Assembly (NCBI GenBank): GCA_944388995.1
Contig: CALXKN010000001.1
Coordinates: 310,001-374,000 of the forward strand
From: an uncultured Spirochaetota bacterium
GTDB lineage: Bacteria; Spirochaetota; Spirochaetia; JAFGXN01
Reading direction: 5' to 3'
DNA: 64,000 bases
Under the pieces are notes generated by a model. That model saw nothing but the letters and a program-made list of their open reading frames with translations, searched no databases and was not told the origin of the DNA. Below, one piece after another: positions 16,148 through 28,182 of this stretch (position 1 is its first letter; the number at the start of each line of letters is the position of its first letter). The translations under genes were made by a program, and so were the position numbers.

Positions 16148-17757
16148 CATCACCGAAAGAAACCGTTCGTTCTTTTCCCCACTGTCCCGGCGTCTATTTG
16201 ATGAAAAACAAAGACGACGCCGTGATTTACGTCGGGAAAGCAAAAGATTTAAAAAAACGGGTTTCTTCATACTTTTTATCCGGAAGGGACGTTAAAACAT
16301 CGGCCCTGGTCAAGCACATTGCAGCTATCGACTTTATCGTTACGATTTCTGAAGGCGACGCGCTTCTTCTTGAAAATAACCTGATCAAGAAGTATCAACC
16401 GAAGTACAATATTTCACTTAAGGATGGCAAATCCTACCCGCTGCTGCGAATTACCAACGAACCGTTTCCGAAAATTTTTAAAACCCGCAACCGTATTGAA
16501 GACGGTTCGCTGTATTTCGGTCCGTACCCGGCCGCCGGTTTGGTCGATATTTACCTCGATATGGTGAAAGAACTGTTTCCGCTGCGCCGCTGCTCGGGAA
16601 AATTGAAAAAACGGGATTATCCGTGTCTGTATGCGCATATCGGTTTGTGCAAAGCTCCGTGCGTCGGCAATGTGACGCAGAAAGAGTACGGAGAGTGGAT
16701 CAATCGCATCAAGGAAATTTTGATCGGCGACGCCCAATCCATCGATGCTTTTTTGAAAGACAAAATGGAAACCGCTTCGCGCGAATGGAATTTCGAAGCG
16801 GCCGCCCGTTACCGCAACTTTTTGACCGCCATCGCCGCCGTCACCGAAAACCGCGAAGTGATGGACTACGATCCGACCTCGCGCGATTACTTCGCCCGGG
16901 AGACGGAAGGAGATCTGACCGTTTACTGTATTCTTCAAATCCGCGACGGAAAACTTTCCGGAAAAGATCTTTTCCGATTCCGTAATGTTGTTGATGAACA
17001 CGAAGCGTTGGGGCAATTTTTTCTTCAATATTATGCTGAAACACGGTTGCCGCCGGCGGAAATTTATGTCGAATACGGAGAACCGACGGATGCGATAGAA
17101 AAGGCTCTCGAAGAAAAATGCGGCTGCCGAACGCGGATGAAAACTCCTTCGACCGACCGCGACCGCCGTTTGATGAAACTGGCGCATCAAAACTGCGCTG
17201 TTGATTTGGATCGCCAACGGACAGAAAAGGCGCCGGCCGAAGGGTTGGAGGCGCTTGCACGGATTTTCAGCCTGCCGAAGCTGCCGCAGCGGATTGAAGG
17301 GTTCGACATCGCGCATCTCCACGGAAAGTACACGACGGCGTCGCTGGTTTCGTTTTGGAACGGCCGCCCCGACAAGAAAAATTACCGTCACTTCAACATT
17401 AAAACTTTAAGCGGAAAAATCGACGACTTTGAATCGATGAGAGAGGCAACCGCCCGCCGTTACATGAAACTGGTCAACGAAGGTCTGCCTCTGCCGGATA
17501 TGATTTTAATCGACGGCGGATTGGGTCAAATCAATGCGGTATATGAAATTCTGCAAGCATTGGGAATTGAAGAAAAAATCACGCTTTTAAGCCTCGCAAA
17601 GCGGGATGAAGAAATTTACCGACCTCACTGCTCGCGACCGATTTCCCTGCCGAAAGGCGATCTGGCACTGCGTATTCTGCAAAACGTCCGCGATGAAGCC
17701 CATCGCTTCGCCACATCGTTTAATCAAGAACTGCGGAGGAAGGGAACAGGTCTGTAA
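16144..17757 (+). CDS. uvrC: Excinuclease ABC subunit C lacking the C-terminal HhH domain
   Basis: The nuclease subunit of nucleotide excision repair, which cuts on both sides of a lesion with UvrB. The GIY-YIG domain is at residues 14-90 (GVYLMKN ... VIYVGKAKDLKKRVSSYF). A UVR region is near 200-240. The RNase H-like domain shows GFDIAHLHGK and ILIDGGLGQINA. At 537 residues it is shorter than typical UvrC (about 600). It stops right after ATSFNQELRRK, where the helix-hairpin-helix pair normally begins. Its last 38 bases overlap the convergent holA gene. Start ATG 16144 overlaps the radA stop. It may still make the 3' cut; the 5' incision normally needs HhH-assisted DNA binding. Confidence 0.93.
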   Translation: MTSPKETVRSFPHCPGVYLMKNKDDAVIYVGKAKDLKKRVSSYFLSGRDVKTSALVKHIAAIDFIVTISEGDALLLENNLIKKYQPKYNISLKDGKSYPLLRITNEPFPKIFKTRNRIEDGSLYFGPYPAAGLVDIYLDMVKELFPLRRCSGKLKKRDYPCLYAHIGLCKAPCVGNVTQKEYGEWINRIKEILIGDAQSIDAFLKDKMETASREWNFEAAARYRNFLTAIAAVTENREVMDYDPTSRDYFARETEGDLTVYCILQIRDGKLSGKDLFRFRNVVDEHEALGQFFLQYYAETRLPPAEIYVEYGEPTDAIEKALEEKCGCRTRMKTPSTDRDRRLMKLAHQNCAVDLDRQRTEKAPAEGLEALARIFSLPKLPQRIEGFDIAHLHGKYTTASLVSFWNGRPDKKNYRHFNIKTLSGKIDDFESMREATARRYMKLVNEGLPLPDMILIDGGLGQINAVYEILQALGIEEKITLLSLAKRDEEIYRPHCSRPISLPKGDLALRILQNVRDEAHRFATSFNQELRRKGTGL

Positions 17758-18727
17758 CCGCGCCCTTTTCGACCGTCAGCCGGTAAACCAGAAGATCGGC
17801 GATCACCTCATCGGAGAAGGAAACGCCTTGTTTCAGCAGCGCGTCGGTTCGGTTTAAAAGCAGCAGTATGTTCTCCAGCGCCGCCGCGTCGAACACGGAA
17901 AGCGCCTGCCCGTAAAGCCTGCGGTTGCGTTTTCCTCGAATATTCTCGGCGTCAAACGCGTCTTCGAGCGGACCGTTTCCGCCCGAGACAAAAACGCAGA
18001 TTCTCATCAACCGGCGAAACTGCCACGCCAAACCGGCCGCCATTGAAATCAAATTCGATTCTCCGGAATAAAGAATTTTCCGCACCGCCTCGACAGCCGA
18101 TTCAAATCGTCCGTTCACAATTTTTTCAAAAAGTGTAAAGACGTTTTCTTCTTTACTGTGGTAAAGATAATTCTCCCAATCGGAAGCCGTGATTTCACCG
18201 CTCCCTTTAAAATCCGCCAAACGGGAACAAACGGCTCTCAACTCCTCGGTATCATTGGTTACCGTATCGAGCAGCTCGGAAACAGCCTCCGGAGTGATTT
18301 TAATCTTCCTCTCCAAAAAAAACGAAAAAACCCACGATTGTTTATCCGACTCGAACAACTCCCAAAAAACAACCGTATGCTCTTTGTCGAAAACGGATAC
18401 TGCGGTTTTATCAAGTTTAGCCGCGGAAGTTTCATCACTGCAAAAAAACAGCAGCGTTAAATCCGACAGATTTTTAAACAAGGCGGCCGCTTCTTTAGCA
18501 GGCTTTCCTTTAAGCCGCTCCGCATTGGAAACAATCAGAATTTGAAGGTCACCGAACAGAGAAGGATTCGACAGAGCGCCGAAAAAGGCTTCCGTGTCGT
18601 CCGAATCGAGGTAAAAGCGATAAGTCTGAAAAGATCGTCCCGATTTTTTAATGAAGGCGTCGGCGGTCTTTTCAATAAACTCTTTCTTCTTGCCGTGTTC
18701 ACTTCCGAGCAAAAGATATGCCGGCAT
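17720..18727 (-). CDS. holA: DNA polymerase III delta subunit
   Basis: A 335-residue clamp-loader subunit that opens the beta sliding clamp. The N-terminal AAA-like region with LLGSEHGKKKEF, the SNPSLFGDLQILIVSNAERL clamp-contact segment and the helical C-terminal collar domain fit HolA. ATG 18727 has GGGGAG 4-5 bases upstream. The gene is convergent with uvrC and the two 3' ends overlap, so no terminator lies between. It appears to be transcribed alone. Confidence 0.85.
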   Translation of the reverse strand: MPAYLLLGSEHGKKKEFIEKTADAFIKKSGRSFQTYRFYLDSDDTEAFFGALSNPSLFGDLQILIVSNAERLKGKPAKEAAALFKNLSDLTLLFFCSDETSAAKLDKTAVSVFDKEHTVVFWELFESDKQSWVFSFFLERKIKITPEAVSELLDTVTNDTEELRAVCSRLADFKGSGEITASDWENYLYHSKEENVFTLFEKIVNGRFESAVEAVRKILYSGESNLISMAAGLAWQFRRLMRICVFVSGGNGPLEDAFDAENIRGKRNRRLYGQALSVFDAAALENILLLLNRTDALLKQGVSFSDEVIADLLVYRLTVEKGAVTDLFPSSAVLD

Positions 18728-18779
18728 AAAATCTCCCCGCCGCCGTTAACTTTTTTATGCAAACGCCGGCGCGCAAATG

Positions 18780-20318
18780 CTACTCCCTCTCCCCCGAGTG
18801 AGCCGTGTATATCGATTTATCTTTCAGTACATCCAATTTTGTCGAACGGATTTTACGGAACGGCTTGGTGAGAGTGACGATGAACCATTCCATGCTGAAT
18901 TTAAACGAAAGCCGGTTCCACAAAAACAGCCCCAGAACCCATAAACCGATGACGGCAAACAGATAGACAAACCACAAAGGCCAGATCTGCATGAACGCAT
19001 CGATTCCCTCAAACTGAATTTTCGGCTCGATCCAAAACGGCGCTTCGTAAAGAAACGAAAACAGCGCGGCTTCATCCCCTTTTGCGGGAGTACAGGTGTG
19101 AAACAATTTGGCGACCGCGGAGAAAACCGTGCTTTCCCAAAAGAAGACCGTCAGGGAAACGGTTCCGAAACGTTGAATTGACGCCGTTTTTCCTGCCAAT
19201 TCGGCTTTCCGTTCATCCGTCTGATAATCCAGTTTTCTGATGAAAAACGGAAAGAAAAAGAAACAGATGGCCATCCCCAGGAAAAGCAGTTCGGGCGGCA
19301 GCACGTGAAAGTTGAAAACGGCGTTTTTAAAGTCGCCGGAAATCAGAGACGGCCGCGGATCGACGGAAGGATCCTTTGCCGGCGTATTGAGCGCCAGCCA
19401 GTCAAGAATTCCGCTTTTCAGTAAAAGATCGTACACGGCATTGTCTTTCGCAAAGCAAACGAAAGCTTTAAAACCGACGCAAATCAGCATAAACCCCGCC
19501 ATCAGAAGCGCCATACGGTGCGTCCGCCGTTTCAAAACGGAGTATTCGGGAACGGTGTACAGAAACAGCGCAAACCATGTACCGAAAATCGCAAACGGCG
19601 CGGTGGTTGTGATCGGATGAATTTTTGCGGCAAAAAACGAAACGGGAATTGCAAACAACCGCAAGAAACCCTCTTGAAAATAAAAAAACTCCAACAGTTT
19701 CCAAAAAACACCCCAAATCAGCGGTGCGGCAAAAATCCACACAAAACCGACAACCGCCAGCCGGAACATTTTTTGATCAATGCTGCTCTTTGAGTTTTTC
19801 CGGAATAAAATTAAGGACAAAACGGCGAAAAAGAAACACGCCATCGAAATCATCGCCATGGCGTCCATCAGCAGCAAATTCTCAAAACGGGGAAGAATCA
19901 AACGTCCCTGCGTAATCGAAGCGGGAATCAGCGCGTCAATCGTCGCCTCCGGATGAAACATTGAGGTATTGGAATGGTTAAAAAACAGCGGAAAAATAAA
20001 GTGAAGAATCAGCAGCGCCAGACCGGTAATCAAAATCGGCTGAACCGCCGTTTGAACCGAATACCCCTGATTCAGCCGTTTTTGAACCACCATTCCGTTC
20101 GCCATTGAACTGATAAAAACAAACAGTCCCGCCATCGGCGCAAAAATAACAACGGGAGAAAGGAAAATCAGCATCGGCAGCGGAAGAATATTTAAAGCCG
20201 TATCGATCGTCGAAAAAACGCCGAAAATCAGCGCATGAACCACAACGACGCCTAAAATGGCAATTCCGCGGAAGATATCCAGCGAAAGAAATCTTTTGTT
20301 TCGTAATTCCAAATCCAT
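18780..20318 (-). CDS. Multi-pass membrane protein, DUF1624/acyltransferase-like
   Basis: A 512-residue integral membrane protein with about ten hydrophobic segments. The N-terminal sequence RFLSLDIFRGIAILGVVVVHA is the hallmark opening of the heparan-alpha-glucosaminide acetyltransferase-like (DUF1624/YeiB-type) superfamily, in which an Asp and Arg near the first membrane helix are conserved. Members move acyl groups onto sugars across the membrane, but many are uncharacterised, and the substrate here is unknown. It could modify lipids or envelope glycans. ATG 20318 has no ribosome site and lies 6 bases from a -10. It lies 52 bases upstream of holA, so the two could be co-transcribed. Confidence 0.7.
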   Translation of the reverse strand: MDLELRNKRFLSLDIFRGIAILGVVVVHALIFGVFSTIDTALNILPLPMLIFLSPVVIFAPMAGLFVFISSMANGMVVQKRLNQGYSVQTAVQPILITGLALLILHFIFPLFFNHSNTSMFHPEATIDALIPASITQGRLILPRFENLLLMDAMAMISMACFFFAVLSLILFRKNSKSSIDQKMFRLAVVGFVWIFAAPLIWGVFWKLLEFFYFQEGFLRLFAIPVSFFAAKIHPITTTAPFAIFGTWFALFLYTVPEYSVLKRRTHRMALLMAGFMLICVGFKAFVCFAKDNAVYDLLLKSGILDWLALNTPAKDPSVDPRPSLISGDFKNAVFNFHVLPPELLFLGMAICFFFFPFFIRKLDYQTDERKAELAGKTASIQRFGTVSLTVFFWESTVFSAVAKLFHTCTPAKGDEAALFSFLYEAPFWIEPKIQFEGIDAFMQIWPLWFVYLFAVIGLWVLGLFLWNRLSFKFSMEWFIVTLTKPFRKIRSTKLDVLKDKSIYTAHSGERE

Positions 20319-20324
20319 AGATTA

Positions 20325-20352
20325 AATATACATTAAATTAAAAAAAATTCAA
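20325..20352 (-). promoter_or_regulatory. Leaderless promoter of the membrane protein gene
   Basis: Minus strand: TTGAAT (20347-20352), 16 bases, TATATT (20325-20330), then TAATCT and ATG. The region is A/T-rich, so the exact elements are less sure than in other cases. Confidence 0.5.
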
Positions 20353-20486
20353 CCTTTATCACCGGGAAAACATGGAAAAGGCGGTCTGGAAAGAGAGTTT
20401 ATGCCTTACGGAAAAAATCCCGCCGTTTCAAATTTAACCTGGAAACAAATGTCAAACGGCCGGTTAAAAAAAACTTTCGCAACGGC

Positions 20487-20515
20487 TTGACAGAAGACGG
20501 ATTTTCTTCTATCAT
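20487..20515 (+). promoter_or_regulatory. Promoter of tRNA-Leu
   Basis: Consensus TTGACA (20487-20492), 17 bases, TATCAT (20510-20515). The tRNA starts 9 bases beyond the -10. Confidence 0.85.
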
Positions 20516-20524
20516 ATCGGAAAT

Positions 20525-20606
20525 GCGGCTGTGGTGAAATTGGCAGACACGCCAGATTCAGGTTCTGGTGAGGCGACTCATGCTGGTTCAAGTCCAGTCA
20601 GCCGCA
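20525..20606 (+). tRNA. tRNA-Leu (anticodon CAG)
   Basis: A class II tRNA of 82 bases without encoded CCA. The acceptor stem GCGGCTG/CAGCCGC pairs perfectly. The anticodon loop TTCAGGT sits in a CCAGA/TCTGG stem, giving CAG, which reads CTG leucine codons. The extra arm is present, and the T arm reads CTGG-TTCAAGT-CCAG. It has its own promoter and is followed at once by a strong terminator, so it is a single-gene unit. Confidence 0.97.
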
Positions 20607-20607
20607 A

Positions 20608-20637
20608 AGCCCTTCCCTTCGGGAAGGGCTTTTTTTT
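20608..20637 (+). terminator. Terminator of the tRNA gene
   Basis: AGCCCTTCCC-TTC-GGGAAGGGCT followed by eight T. A separate hairpin, CCCGTCGGTTGCGACGGG, follows at 20639-20656 between this terminator and the one for lacZ. Confidence 0.92.
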
Positions 20638-20657
20638 GCCCGTCGGTTGCGACGGGC

Positions 20658-20688
20658 AAAAAAAACCGCCGGGGCAAAACCCCGGCGG
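20658..20688 (-). terminator. Terminator of the ompA-era-lacZ operon
   Basis: On the minus strand CCGCCGGGG and CCCCGGCGG form a 9-bp stem, followed by eight T. Confidence 0.9.
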
Positions 20689-20707
20689 CGCGGCTGTGCT
20701 TATCAAG

Positions 20708-24756
<4,049 letters not shown>

Positions 24757-24765
24757 CGTTTCCGC

Positions 24766-25971
24766 CTAATTGTTCTGAATGATAATTTCAACGCGGCGGT
24801 TTTTTGCCATTCCCTCCGGAGTCGAATTGTCCCCTTCGGGATGAGGCTGTTTGGCTCCCATCGGCACCAACACAATATTCTGCGCCGGGCCGAAAGCGCC
24901 TTTTCCGGTCAGATAGTCAAACACGACGGACGCGCGCCGTTCGGAGAGCTGATAGCGTCCCTCTTCCGTTCCGGCCATCGCCGTATGACCGACAATCACA
25001 ATATCCCGGTCCTGAAATTCCTTCAGCTGTCCGGCAACCGCATCCAACCTCGTCCGCTCCTGCGGCATCAGGGCAGACGACTCCGCCGTAAACTGAATGT
25101 TTTCCAATGTAATACGGATGCCTTCTTCTGTCTGATCAACCTTCGTGATTTCGTCTTCCAACGCATTTTTGACGCCGGCAAACTCCTCTTCCGTCAAAAT
25201 CCGCGTCTGTGTGGTTTTGGAGTGGGCTTCTCCTTTATATTCGAGAATTTGTCCGTCCGACATTTCAAAGACGATGCTGAATGTCTCGTCGCTGCCTGCC
25301 GGAAGACCGACGGCTTCATCCCAATAGACCGTTCTTTTGGAAAATCCGGTAATTTTCACCGGATAAGCGTTGTAAACGCTTTTCATCGGTTCCGGCTTAT
25401 GGTAGATGTTGTATTTGACGGAAACGGCGTAACAGTCGCGGCCGTTGAATTCGCGGCGGCCGAGCAACTCGTTCTCGACGGCAACGGGAAAAACCAGCGG
25501 CTCTTCGATACCGAAAAACTCCTTCAAATCATGGCTTTCCTGCGCGCGGTTATACCATTTCTGACCGACCGTCAGGGGCTCCTGCGTATCGGGGAAAACG
25601 GGAATGTTGCGCAGAACCGGAAAAACCGAATCGCTTACCATTTCGATATTTCCGAAATCATCGCGGTAATAGTCGAATTCCCTCGAGGAATCAAGAACCA
25701 TTCCGCTGATTTCCCCGAAAATCGCTTTGTACACCGAATCCGTTACCGATGTGCGGACAAGCGCCCGGTCGTCTTCGCGTTCCAACACCAGCGACGCTGT
25801 TTTTTCACTGACGGTTGCGGAGTGTGAAAATTCTCCGTTCAGGTAAACGCTTTCGTTGATTGTTTTTACCTCTTTGTACTGTTTGCGCGGCTCCAGCTGA
25901 AATCGCAGTACCTGCGAAAAACCGGCAACGGTAAAAACGGTCAGCATAAGCGAAAGAAGAAAATTTCTCAT
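24766..25971 (-). CDS. OmpA-domain cell envelope protein
   Basis: A 401-residue exported protein with signal peptide residues 1-19 (ending AGFSQ). A long N-terminal beta-rich domain precedes a C-terminal OmpA/MotB domain (about 285-401). That domain shows LMPQERTRLDAVAGQLKEF, IVIVGHTAMAGTEEGRYQLSERRA and NRRVEIIIQNN, which bind peptidoglycan non-covalently. It probably links an outer-sheath or periplasmic structure to the cell wall. It is the first gene of the ompA-era-lacZ run. The ATG at 25971 has no ribosome site. Confidence 0.88.
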   Translation of the reverse strand: MRNFLLSLMLTVFTVAGFSQVLRFQLEPRKQYKEVKTINESVYLNGEFSHSATVSEKTASLVLEREDDRALVRTSVTDSVYKAIFGEISGMVLDSSREFDYYRDDFGNIEMVSDSVFPVLRNIPVFPDTQEPLTVGQKWYNRAQESHDLKEFFGIEEPLVFPVAVENELLGRREFNGRDCYAVSVKYNIYHKPEPMKSVYNAYPVKITGFSKRTVYWDEAVGLPAGSDETFSIVFEMSDGQILEYKGEAHSKTTQTRILTEEEFAGVKNALEDEITKVDQTEEGIRITLENIQFTAESSALMPQERTRLDAVAGQLKEFQDRDIVIVGHTAMAGTEEGRYQLSERRASVVFDYLTGKGAFGPAQNIVLVPMGAKQPHPEGDNSTPEGMAKNRRVEIIIQNN

Positions 25972-25977
25972 GATTTT

Positions 25978-26006
25978 ATTTTATAATAGAAAAGACAAGA
26001 TGTCAA
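25978..26006 (-). promoter_or_regulatory. Leaderless promoter of the ompA-era-lacZ operon
   Basis: Minus strand: consensus TTGACA (26001-26006), exactly 17 bases, TAAAAT (25978-25983), then six bases AAAATC before ATG 25971. Confidence 0.7.
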
Positions 26007-26101
26007 TTTTTTTTCTCCGTCCAAAAAAAATTATCGACTTTCCCCCCGTAAGTCCCGGCGGCGGGATTGAAAAAAATCAAAAAAAAAGATACAAAAAAGA
26101 C

Positions 26102-26614
26102 ATGAGCGACAAAAACGACCTCCTTCTTCAAAAAATATCCGAAAAGGCAGCTGAAACAGCCGAAGCAATCCGTTCTTTTAAAGATCCGGAGATGCTTGTC
26201 AAAGCCGTAAAAACAGTCAAAAAACAAATTCCTTTCCGATTCCGGCGTTATGCAGCCGCTTATCTTCTTTTCAACGCAGCCTGCGGGGAATCCGCCGGAA
26301 CGGCAAATAAAAGCCACTCTCCGGAGAAGTCCGCCCCAACAACCGACGGTTTTGTCAACCTCTTTGTCGGAGCCGGGAAAATTCACGGAATAACCCCCGG
26401 GCAGCTCAGCCGTCACTTCGGGAAAATATTGGACATTCCGCTGACAAAGATTGCGACCGTACGCATTTTACCTGCTTTTTCTTTTATTGAAATTGAAAAA
26501 AGTGAAGCCGAACGCGCCATCAGCGAAGTGAACAACACCGTTTTAAACAATAAGAAACTGACGGTTTCTACAGCGCGAAAAAATAAATCAGCGCCAGAAA
26601 AACCAAAAAATTAA
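26102..26614 (+). CDS. Stand-alone DbpA-type RNA-binding domain protein
   Basis: A 170-residue protein. The C-terminal 75 residues match the DbpA RNA-binding fold: FVNLFVGAGKIHGITPG, then a strand ending FSFIEIEKSEAERAI, and a final NNKKLTVSTARKN. In DbpA this domain follows a DEAD-box helicase core and binds a 23S rRNA hairpin. Here the helicase core is absent and an unrelated helical N-terminal part (about 1-85) with a PFRFRRYAAAYLLF segment replaces it. ATG 26102 was chosen; an in-frame ATG at 26000 would add 34 residues of odd composition. Its 3' end overlaps the convergent membrane gene by 47 bases. It may act as a ribosome-assembly or translation accessory factor. Confidence 0.72.
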   Translation: MSDKNDLLLQKISEKAAETAEAIRSFKDPEMLVKAVKTVKKQIPFRFRRYAAAYLLFNAACGESAGTANKSHSPEKSAPTTDGFVNLFVGAGKIHGITPGQLSRHFGKILDIPLTKIATVRILPAFSFIEIEKSEAERAISEVNNTVLNNKKLTVSTARKNKSAPEKPKN

Positions 26615-27473
26615 CGAGCGCGGCGGCAACGGAAGCTTCAACGGCGACCGTTTCGAGAATGCGGAGTTTTCTGTGGTAACGGCGCGGGTCGGATTTGACT
26701 CCGCCGCTGTTAAAGTAATGAAAATAATAATCATGCCGCAGTTTAAAAACCGCATATTTCAGATTATAAGAAAGAATCATAAAAAAACATCCGGGCGGAA
26801 CAAAAAACAGAATGGGCGCGGCCGCCGTCAGTAAATAAAAGAAAAACATGAATGAAAAACCGTAAAACCGATATTCAAAAACGGAAATCAAAGCCAGCAG
26901 AAGCGAACCGGCAACCAATGACGAAATAGACGGCGACTGAAAATACGAATAACGGTTTTTGGCCTGTACAACCAATTCTCTGTCAACCCCGTTGGCTTCA
27001 CCTTCAAAAAAGACAACCAGAGTATTTTTTTCGCATGTGTCAAAAACAAAAACCCCGCCGCTTTTTTTTACTGTTCCGCAAAGGAAGATCTGTATTCCCG
27101 ATGCAAGCGTATTCAATTTTTTCCATTTGATAATTTTCAATGAACCAGGAATACGGTTGCCCCATAAACCGCGTTTGTTTTTATTCACTTTTTCAGGGAG
27201 GGAAATGATTTTCCCGTCTTTCAGCCGGGCGCGGATCAGCAGTGTTTCGGAACGGATCCAAATTTCATTATCATCTTTAAAGCCGTCAAACTTGCCGAAA
27301 ACCCGGCAAAATTCCCCCGTCTTCGAATCGACTGAAAGAAAATCGGCCGCGGCCGAACGAACCACGATCCGGCGGATTTTACGATACTCAATTAAAGAAA
27401 GCAGCGAAAAAACAGCAGGAAAAACAATGAAAAAGAGAAGCGATACCAAAACCGCCCAAAAGAACAGTATCAT
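26568..27473 (-). CDS. Membrane protein of unknown function (E3-ligase-like GIDE topology possible)
   Basis: A 301-residue protein with hydrophobic helices at residues 1-24 and in the C-terminal third (about three more), and a soluble domain of about 150 residues between them. The middle domain is strand-rich (RIVVRSAAADF, VNKNKRGLWGNRIPG, GVFVFDTC). The layout faintly recalls membrane proteins with a GIDE-like middle domain, but I do not recognise a firm family. It starts two bases after the dksA-like stop (TAA-A-ATG) without its own ribosome site, so it depends on coupled translation. An upstream in-frame start would overlap dksA and is unlikely. Confidence 0.6.
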   Translation of the reverse strand: MILFFWAVLVSLLFFIVFPAVFSLLSLIEYRKIRRIVVRSAAADFLSVDSKTGEFCRVFGKFDGFKDDNEIWIRSETLLIRARLKDGKIISLPEKVNKNKRGLWGNRIPGSLKIIKWKKLNTLASGIQIFLCGTVKKSGGVFVFDTCEKNTLVVFFEGEANGVDRELVVQAKNRYSYFQSPSISSLVAGSLLLALISVFEYRFYGFSFMFFFYLLTAAAPILFFVPPGCFFMILSYNLKYAVFKLRHDYYFHYFNSGGVKSDPRRYHRKLRILETVAVEASVAAALVNFLVFLALIYFFAL

Positions 27474-27474
27474 T

Positions 27475-27837
27475 TTATTTTGGTTCGGCCGATTTTTCCA
27501 TAGCCGTTTTACAATCCATACAAACCGTTGCGTACGGAATGGCCCGCAACCGATCCTGCGGTATTTTATTTCCGCAACGGATACAGACTCCGTAGTGGTT
27601 GGATTTGATCCGGGCGATCGCATTGCGAACCTGATTCAATTTCTGCAGTTCGCGGCGCGTAACAACATCCAACACCTTGCTGTCAATATCTCCTGCCGCC
27701 TGATCCGCATTGTCTTTCGGCACCGAATCGTTAATCAGACTTTCAAACGACTCGTTTTCGGAAATCAAATTTCGGATGATTTCCTCTTCCTGAGCGCAAA
27801 GAAGTTGTTCCATTTCCCTGATAAAAGAATCTTCCAT
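27475..27837 (-). CDS. DksA/TraR-family zinc-finger regulator
   Basis: A 120-residue protein with the C-terminal C4 zinc finger CIRCGNKIPQDRLRAIPYA and VCMDC, preceded by a helical hairpin. DksA-family proteins enter the RNA polymerase secondary channel and change promoter kinetics, often with ppGpp. It is shorter than E. coli DksA (151 residues), like other spirochaetal members. GGGAGG lies ahead of ATG 27837. It is divergent from infA, with 122 bases between the start codons, and is co-transcribed with the membrane gene that follows. Confidence 0.88.
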   Translation of the reverse strand: MEDSFIREMEQLLCAQEEEIIRNLISENESFESLINDSVPKDNADQAAGDIDSKVLDVVTRRELQKLNQVRNAIARIKSNHYGVCIRCGNKIPQDRLRAIPYATVCMDCKTAMEKSAEPK

Positions 27838-27859
27838 GGAGAACCTCCCTTTCTGTTTT

Positions 27860-27887
27860 GATATACCACCATATACAAAAACAACAA
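27860..27887 (-). promoter_or_regulatory. Putative promoter of the dksA-like gene
   Basis: Minus strand: TTGTTG (27882-27887), 16 bases, TATATC (27860-27865). The leader is about 15 bases. Confidence 0.45.
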
Positions 27888-27900
27888 ATTAAACAACCCG

Positions 27901-27929
27901 TTGACATTTAATTTTTAATTCCGTACTAT
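27901..27929 (+). promoter_or_regulatory. Promoter of infA
   Basis: Consensus TTGACA (27901-27906), 17 bases, TACTAT (27924-27929). The leader is about 25 bases with AAGAGGAG before the start. Confidence 0.75.
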
Positions 27930-27959
27930 GAATTATCTTTTCGGAAAAGAGGAGTGATT

Positions 27960-28181
27960 GTGGCAAAAGAAGATCCCATTGAGGTCGAAGGAAAAGTAAA
28001 GGAAGCTTTACCGAATACGATGTTCAAGGTTGAGCTTGATCAAACAGGCGCCGTCATTCTCGCGCATTTATCGGGAAAAATGAGAAAGAATTTCATTAAA
28101 ATTGTTCCCGGTGACAAAGTGAAGGTAGCGCTCTCTCCCTATGATTTATCCAGAGGCCGTATCATTTACCGGGAACGGTAA
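27960..28181 (+). CDS. infA: Translation initiation factor IF-1
   Basis: A 73-residue S1-like OB-fold protein that occupies the ribosomal A site during initiation. The sequence has the family opening [14 protein letters not shown] and later [19 protein letters not shown] and YDLSRGRI. The start is GTG at 27960, which gives the standard N-terminus and a 5-base spacer from GAGGAG. The earlier GTG at 27954 overlaps the ribosome site. The stop codon lies one base from the convergent batD stop, with no terminator visible. Confidence 0.96.
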   Translation: MAKEDPIEVEGKVKEALPNTMFKVELDQTGAVILAHLSGKMRKNFIKIVPGDKVKVALSPYDLSRGRIIYRER

Positions 28182-28182
28182 T

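Noticed and set aside
20406-20487. Small ORF of about 29 codons ahead of tRNA-Leu
   Set aside because: Its stop lies within the TTGACA of the tRNA promoter, it has only a weak AGAGAG upstream, and nothing supports expression.
20638-20657. A further terminator hairpin between the tRNA and lacZ terminators
   Set aside because: The stem lacks a T-run at its 3' side on either strand.
26000-26101. Longer N-terminus for the DbpA-type protein from ATG 26000
   Set aside because: The added residues are of odd composition and the DNA doubles as the promoter of the divergent ompA-like gene.
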